Shown here in pieces: positions 59,882-64,000 of a stretch of DNA of 64,000 bases. The notes beneath the pieces are model-generated. The model did not search any database and had not been told where the DNA came from. It saw nothing but the letters and a program-made list of their open reading frames with translations. The first letter of the stretch is position 1; each line of letters starts with the position of its first letter. This stretch comes from JBJXGE01 sp046154185 (GTDB taxonomy: Bacteria > Planctomycetota > UBA8108 > UBA1146 > JAJFFE01), in assembly GCA_046154185.1 (NCBI GenBank), contig JBJXGE010000012.1:1-64000 (forward strand). The letters are read 5' to 3'. The translations under genes and the position numbers were made by a program.

Positions 59882-60475
59882 CTAACCCGACGCCAATAAC
59901 ATCGCGAAGAGCGCCAGCCACGTCACTCCGAGAAAATGCCAGTACATCGCGCTGTAGTGGAGCCCGGGGTGGAAGTGGGCCCAATAAGGCAGCCGCACCG
60001 CCTGAAAGATCACGACGACCTGCACAAGTACCCCGCCGATCACGTGGAGCGCGTGGAGCCCCGCGACGATGCGAAATGCTTCCCGATAAGGCCTAAGCGT
60101 CTCGGAATCGGCGGCGAACTGATGCTGGATTTCGGTCCACACGAATAGCTGACTGACGAGAAATGCCACGCCCAGCAAAAGCGTGATGGTCGCGGCGATC
60201 TTTGCGGCGCCATCGCGATGGGCACGGATCAACCACAGACTGAGTTGGGCGCACACGCTGAGCCCAATGATCAGACTCGTGCTTTGCCACAAGAGGGCCG
60301 GCGCCGGCAACCATCCATGAGCTTCGGATCGCATTTTTAAGTAACAGATAATAATGGCGAAGAACGGCATCGAGAGCGACGCCAGCATCAATCGCATTGC
60401 GAAGAGACCAGCACCAGGCACGGATTCGCGGGAATCGAGCGGCCCCCAGTCAGCATTGTCGGCGCGCCGACTCAC
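59882..60475 (-). CDS. Second cytochrome c oxidase subunit III-like protein
   Basis: 197-residue membrane protein with five predicted helices (about 27-47, 60-83, 93-113, 135-157, 172-194) and COX3 features: LFVWTEIQHQF and GLHALHVIGG, ending YWHFLGVTWLALF. It lacks the first two helices of long COX3 proteins and has the compact five-helix form. It is the last gene of the oxidase cluster, starting with GTG (GGAG 7 nt upstream) 32 nt after the subunit IV gene. Together with the other subunit III gene it gives two paralogues in one operon. Its specific role is unclear. Confidence 0.85.
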   Translation of the reverse strand: MSRRADNADWGPLDSRESVPGAGLFAMRLMLASLSMPFFAIIICYLKMRSEAHGWLPAPALLWQSTSLIIGLSVCAQLSLWLIRAHRDGAAKIAATITLLLGVAFLVSQLFVWTEIQHQFAADSETLRPYREAFRIVAGLHALHVIGGVLVQVVVIFQAVRLPYWAHFHPGLHYSAMYWHFLGVTWLALFAMLLASG

Positions 60476-60507
60476 TCGGTCGCTCCTTCTGCGACGATGT
60501 TCCGACG

Positions 60508-60906
60508 CTACTTCGGAGGCTGCAGCGCGTTGATCGCGTCGAGCGCCGCCGGCGCGATGATTTGGCGCGTGTCGCGGTATTCGCGCGCGTCGAGCATGCA
60601 GAAACTTAGAAACACGGCGACGAGGAAGAGCGAGCCGACCAGCAGGAAGCCGTTAAACGGCTTATCCCAATACAAGTGCATGAAAAACAATGCGACGAGT
60701 GCGGCTTTAACCGTGGCCACCGCCATCGCCACGACAACGTTCATACGACCAAGGTCAATGTACGAAACGCCCACCGTCACGACCGTGAGGACCAACAATG
60801 CGGCCAGCACGCCAACCAGCATTTTCACTGGCACGACATGGCCGACGCCGTGCTCGTGAGCACCGGGGGCGGCCTGTAAATCATGGGATGCGTGACTGTC
60901 CGACAT
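60508..60906 (-). CDS. Cytochrome c oxidase subunit IV-like protein
   Basis: 132-residue membrane protein of the CyoD/COX4 type. Three hydrophobic helices: VKMLVGVLAALLVLTVVTVGVSYI, VVVAMAVATVKAALVALFFMHLYW (the K-ALV-x2-FFMHL signature of prokaryotic subunit IV) and FLLVGSLFLVAVFLSFCM. A His-rich N-terminal tail (SHASHDLQ…GAHEHGVGH) precedes them. The ATG at 60906 has GGGAG 7 nt upstream. It is 39 nt after the ctaE gene. It stabilises the oxidase; it is not catalytic. Confidence 0.9.
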   Translation of the reverse strand: MSDSHASHDLQAAPGAHEHGVGHVVPVKMLVGVLAALLVLTVVTVGVSYIDLGRMNVVVAMAVATVKAALVALFFMHLYWDKPFNGFLLVGSLFLVAVFLSFCMLDAREYRDTRQIIAPAALDAINALQPPK

Positions 60907-60945
60907 GCGTGAACTCCCGTGCCTGCGGTTCCACCGCACCGCAAC

Positions 60946-61869
60946 TCAACCGATGAGGTAGAGCAGCGGAAACAAGTAAATCCAAATCAAGTCGACCAAG
61001 TGCCAGTACAAGCCGACGAGCTCGACCTGCGTGAAATTCTGGGGATTGAAGGCGCCCTTGAGCGATTTCAAAAACAACCATGCAAGAAGTCCCATGCCGA
61101 CGAGGACGTGGAGACCATGAAGCGCGGTCAAACCGAAGTACACTCCGAAGAAGCGATGGAGGTTGGCCGGCTGCTCACCGTGTAGCAAATGGTCGTGTGA
61201 TTTCGGCGCCGGCTCAGGCGCAATTCCACTCGGCGCGACACCCGGGGGCGGCACGTCGGAACGGTCCGGCGAACCGGTGGTGACCGGCGCTGTTCCCGGC
61301 GGCCGTGTTGCCGCGTGCGCGACTTGATCACTAGGAGTCGCGTGTGCGTCGCCAGCGTGCGCGTCGACGTGTGTTCCGAGCATTGTCGAGGCTGGCATGC
61401 CAAGGCGACCTTTGCCCTTGTAGCCCTCGACGCCCCAGAGCGTCCCGTGCTGATACTTCGCCGTGTACTCGAAACCCTTGATGACCATGAAACCGGTGCC
61501 GCACAAGAACGTGAGGAAAAGCAATACCGGGAGCTGCCGCTTTTTGCCGAGTTGCGCGGCGCGCACGCCGAGCGCCATCGTGAGACTCGAGACGAGCAGC
61601 ACCACCGTATTCAGTGCGCCGAGTTCCTTGTTGAGCGCTTTCGCGCCGGCGACAAAAATTTCCGGGTAGTTGAAACGGACAACGGCGTAGAAGCAAAACA
61701 GCCCCGAGAAGAAAAGCACTTCCTGACCCATGAACAGCCACATGCCGAGCTTCGCGGCGCTGAATTGCTGCTCCGGCGTCTCGAAGTGATGGGCGAGGTA
61801 GGGATTATGCCCACTGCCGTGGGAACCCTGCCCGTGCGAATCGTGACCGTGGGATGCCTCGTGGGACAT
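60946..61869 (-). CDS. ctaE: Cytochrome c oxidase subunit III with a large inserted loop
   Basis: 307-residue subunit III. The N-terminal 28 residues are very His/Gly/Ser-rich (nine His). Helices: 41-66, 87-106, 113-131, then after a 97-residue insertion (about 140-237) helices 240-268 and 284-305. The core signatures LGMWLFMGQEVLFFSGLF and HGLHVLVGMGLL identify COX3. The insert is Pro/Gly/His/Asp-rich, low complexity, and is not part of the family. The longer reading frame starts at 61896, inside ctaD; ATG 61869, 8 nt downstream of the ctaD stop, is preferred. Subunit III supports proton uptake and stability. Confidence 0.92.
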   Translation of the reverse strand: MSHEASHGHDSHGQGSHGSGHNPYLAHHFETPEQQFSAAKLGMWLFMGQEVLFFSGLFCFYAVVRFNYPEIFVAGAKALNKELGALNTVVLLVSSLTMALGVRAAQLGKKRQLPVLLFLTFLCGTGFMVIKGFEYTAKYQHGTLWGVEGYKGKGRLGMPASTMLGTHVDAHAGDAHATPSDQVAHAATRPPGTAPVTTGSPDRSDVPPPGVAPSGIAPEPAPKSHDHLLHGEQPANLHRFFGVYFGLTALHGLHVLVGMGLLAWLFLKSLKGAFNPQNFTQVELVGLYWHLVDLIWIYLFPLLYLIG

Positions 61870-61876
61870 GATGCTC

Positions 61877-63613
61877 TTATCTGCTCTTCTGGACATTCTT
61901 CAGGACGTACCCGCGCTGCTCGCGGTCGTAGGCCCAATCGTCGTACTCGTAGCAGTCCGCAACGCTTGGCGTCGTGATGAAATTCTGCGTGATCGGCGGC
62001 GACTGACAATACCACTCGAGCGAGTTGCCACCCCAAGGATTGCGCGGCGCTGGGCGGCCCGTCATGAGCGAGTCGAGGAGCGCGTACGCCATCACGACGA
62101 AGCCGACAGACATCGTGTACGCGCCGATCGTCGAGAGTTGGTGCCAAAACTGAAAGCCCACGTCGTAGTCATAGTAACGGCGCGGCATGCCTTGGCTGCC
62201 CATGATGAACTGCGGGAGGAACGCCAAATTGAAGCCGACGAAAACGAGCCAAAACGCGAGCTGCCCGGCCGACTCGCGATACATGCGCCCGATGGATTTC
62301 GGCCACCAATGGAAAAGGCCGCCAAAGAATGCGAAGAGCGCGCTGCCCATCATCACGTAATGAAAGTGCGCAACAACGAAGTACGTGTCGTGGAGGTGCA
62401 CGTCGACCGCGAGCGTGCCGAGGAAAAGGCCCGTCAAGCCGCCGATCGTAAAGTTGAAGATGAAGCCGAGCGCCCACAGCATCGGCGTGTTGATCGAGAT
62501 CGACGCCCGATACAAAGTTGCCAGCCAGTTGAAGACTTTGATCGCCGACGGTATGGACACGCTAAACGTCAAGAAGCTGAACACCGCGTTCATCACCGGC
62601 GACATGCCGCTCGTAAACATGTGGTGGCCCCACACGAGGAACCCAAAGAGCGCGATCGCGACGGAGCTGTATCCGATGAAGCGGTAACCGAAGATGTGCT
62701 TATGGCTATGGACGGCGATGAGCTCGCTGATCACGCCCATGGCCGGCAGGATCATGATGTAAACCGCCGGGTGCGAGTAGAACCAAAAGAAGTGCTGGAA
62801 CAACACGGGGTCGCCGCCGAGTCGCGGATCGAACAGCCCGATGCCGAAGAAATTCTCGACGATCAAGAGCAGCGTCGTGATCGCGATCACCGGGGTCGCG
62901 AGCACTTGGATGACGGCGGTCGCGTAAATCGCCCACAAATAGAGCGGCATGGTGAACCAAGACATCTCGATCGGGCGCATCTTGTGAATCGTGACGATGA
63001 AGTTGAGACCGGTCAGGATCGAGCTGAAACCAAGAATGAAGACGCCGGTCAGCGTGAGGTACACCGACGTCGTCAGCGGCGAGCCGCCCTGGAAACCAGA
63101 ATCGGGCGCGCCTTGCGCGATCGAGTACGGCGTGTAGAAGGTCCACCCCGTATCGACGCCGCCGAAAAACAAGGTCGAAAACAGGAACAACGAACCGACG
63201 AGCCAAAAGTAAAAGCTCGACAGGTTGAGTTTTGGAAACGCGACATCCTTCGCGCCGAGCATTAACGGGAGCACCATGTTGCCGAGCGCCGCGGGCACAC
63301 CCGGGATGATGACCATGAAAACCATGATCGCGCCGTGCAGCGTGAAGAAGCGGTTGTACCAATTGGGATCTTTGATGAAGTCGGCGCCGGCATAGAACAA
63401 CTCGGTGCGGACGAGAATCGCGAACAAGCCGCCGACCGCGAAGGCCGTCAGAATCCCGCACAAGTACATGATGCCGATGCGCTTGTGGTCGAGGGTCAAC
63501 AGCCACGACAAAATGCCATGAGACTGATTGAAGTAATTCGGCGCTTCGATTCCGTATTTGACTTCGGCCGTCGCCGGATCGGTGGCTATTCCGACCTTGC
63601 TGGTTGCGCTCAT
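61877..63613 (-). CDS. ctaD: Cytochrome c oxidase subunit I, A2-type
   Basis: Catalytic haem-copper subunit with twelve predicted helices in 578 residues. The CuB ligands and cross-linked Tyr lie in FYSHPAVY (H281, Y285), then HHMFTSGM. The haem ligands lie in LHGAIMVFMV and in HDTYFVVAHFHYVMMG. The D-channel entry Asp is in GAKDVAFPKLN. The helix VI motif reads YSHPAV (Y279-S280) with Ala in place of the Glu found in mitochondrial-type GHPEVY, the hallmark of A2-type oxidases such as Rhodothermus and Thermus caa3. ATG with AGAGG 4 nt upstream. It is the second gene of the operon, 25 nt after ctaC. Confidence 0.97.
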   Translation of the reverse strand: MSATSKVGIATDPATAEVKYGIEAPNYFNQSHGILSWLLTLDHKRIGIMYLCGILTAFAVGGLFAILVRTELFYAGADFIKDPNWYNRFFTLHGAIMVFMVIIPGVPAALGNMVLPLMLGAKDVAFPKLNLSSFYFWLVGSLFLFSTLFFGGVDTGWTFYTPYSIAQGAPDSGFQGGSPLTTSVYLTLTGVFILGFSSILTGLNFIVTIHKMRPIEMSWFTMPLYLWAIYATAVIQVLATPVIAITTLLLIVENFFGIGLFDPRLGGDPVLFQHFFWFYSHPAVYIMILPAMGVISELIAVHSHKHIFGYRFIGYSSVAIALFGFLVWGHHMFTSGMSPVMNAVFSFLTFSVSIPSAIKVFNWLATLYRASISINTPMLWALGFIFNFTIGGLTGLFLGTLAVDVHLHDTYFVVAHFHYVMMGSALFAFFGGLFHWWPKSIGRMYRESAGQLAFWLVFVGFNLAFLPQFIMGSQGMPRRYYDYDVGFQFWHQLSTIGAYTMSVGFVVMAYALLDSLMTGRPAPRNPWGGNSLEWYCQSPPITQNFITTPSVADCYEYDDWAYDREQRGYVLKNVQKSR

Positions 63614-63638
63614 GTCGCCTCTTTGGTCCGCAGAATCA

Positions 63639-64000
63639 CTACGGCTTCTTTTCTTCCGGTGCCAAACTCTTGATGAACTCGATCACGGCTTCGATGTCCT
63701 GATCGGAAAAACGCCGAGGTGTCGGCATAACGCCTCGGAAAGACTTGACGACTTCCTTCTTCGGTTCCTTGATCGACTCTTGCAAGTACGCGACATTCAC
63801 TTCGCGCTCTGCGCCGGCTTCAAACTGCCGCTTGCCCTTCGTCGCAAGGAGCTTGCTGGTCTCAAGCCAACCCGGGCCTTGGCCGCGTTGTTCGGTGAGA
63901 GTGTGACAGCCCTTACAACCACGAGATTCGTAGAGGCTCTGGCCCCACACTGCGAGCGGCGTTCCGGGCGGCATGACGAGTGAGTTATCCACCCAAGTTT
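63639..64000 (-). CDS. ctaC: Cytochrome c oxidase subunit II, C-terminal cytochrome c domain (cut by window edge)
   Basis: Only the last 119 residues are present; the frame stays open to position 64000. The first residues, WVDNSLVMPPGTP, are consistent with the end of a CuA subunit linker. A c-type cytochrome domain follows, with haem-binding CKGCH and the distal Met in VMPTPRRF before the final helix DQDIEAVIEFIKSL. A fused cytochrome c domain on subunit II defines caa3 oxidases, which take electrons directly from soluble or membrane carriers. The CuA domain itself cannot be seen. The apparent internal start in this fragment is a GTG and should not be read as the gene start. Confidence 0.9.
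   Translation of the reverse strand, partial: TWVDNSLVMPPGTPLAVWGQSLYESRGCKGCHTLTEQRGQGPGWLETSKLLATKGKRQFEAGAEREVNVAYLQESIKEPKKEVVKSFRGVMPTPRRFSDQDIEAVIEFIKSLAPEEKKP

Noticed and set aside
63639..63992. Stand-alone cytochrome c gene at the right edge
   Set aside because: The apparent start is a GTG inside an open frame that runs off the window, and the motif order fits the cytochrome c tail of caa3 subunit II.
1..64000. CRISPR array, insertion sequence, prophage or attachment site
   Set aside because: No regularly spaced repeats, transposase or integrase motifs were seen anywhere in the window.

Overview
The window is a high-GC bacterial chromosome segment, densely packed with genes on both strands. 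It looks like an aerobic, Gram-negative-type heterotroph. An LptD-like outer-membrane protein implies an LPS-bearing outer membrane, and a caa3-type haem-copper oxidase implies oxygen respiration. The large secreted proteins with repeated carboxypeptidase-regulatory-like domains, the HEAT/GATase-like secreted protein, the DUF3179 protein and the fused E2-E1 oxoglutarate dehydrogenase fit a Planctomycetota-like lineage best. This assignment is inference from gene content, and Acidobacteriota- or Gemmatimonadota-like relatives are not excluded. No insertion sequence, prophage, CRISPR array or plasmid function was seen.

Layout. Positions 169-10673 (minus) hold four separately spaced envelope or secreted-protein genes: lptD-like, a signal-peptide protein with a GATase-like region, a TPR lipoprotein with a redoxin-like domain, and a protein with eleven carboxypeptidase-regulatory-like repeats. 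Positions 10930-15793 (plus) form a compact run of comEC, a DUF455 ferritin-like protein, an ATP-grasp-like protein and an alkyltransferase-like (ATL) protein. gcdH follows on the minus strand, then a tRNA-Lys/tRNA-Glu unit with a recognisable promoter and terminator. The translation cluster rpsB-tsf-pyrH-frr lies at 17656-20607 (minus). An orphan prkA (minus) then diverges from a parE/parC-type topoisomerase pair (plus).

Positions 27436-37434 carry a NUDIX hydrolase, mtnA, purC-purE, a GNAT/radical-SAM pair, rnd and a 1245-residue oxoglutarate dehydrogenase. Two exported proteases follow (Prc and a DPP-IV-like S9 peptidase), then a Trm112-like protein, homodimeric aceE, a 969-residue exported protein of unknown function and ahcY. 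Positions 50296-57524 hold a GNAT-acsA pair, infA and an overlapping mnmG-nudF-like-der-ruvC run. The window ends with ctaB and a DUF3179 protein (plus) facing a terminal oxidase operon (minus): ctaC fused to cytochrome c (cut by the window edge), ctaD, ctaE, subunit IV and a second subunit-III-like protein. The oxidase is A2-type by its YSHP motif.

Working together: AceE, the E2-E1 oxoglutarate dehydrogenase, acetyl-CoA synthetase and glutaryl-CoA dehydrogenase feed central carbon oxidation, and electrons end at the caa3 oxidase, whose haem needs CtaB. AhcY and MtnA are the S-adenosylmethionine salvage arm. The least explained parts are the ComEC/DUF455/ATP-grasp/ATL run, the GNAT plus radical SAM pair with a CX8CX2C motif, and the 969-residue protein. 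Many genes start with GTG or TTG; starts were moved from the longest ORF wherever a Shine-Dalgarno sequence or ATGA/GTGA overlap supported it.
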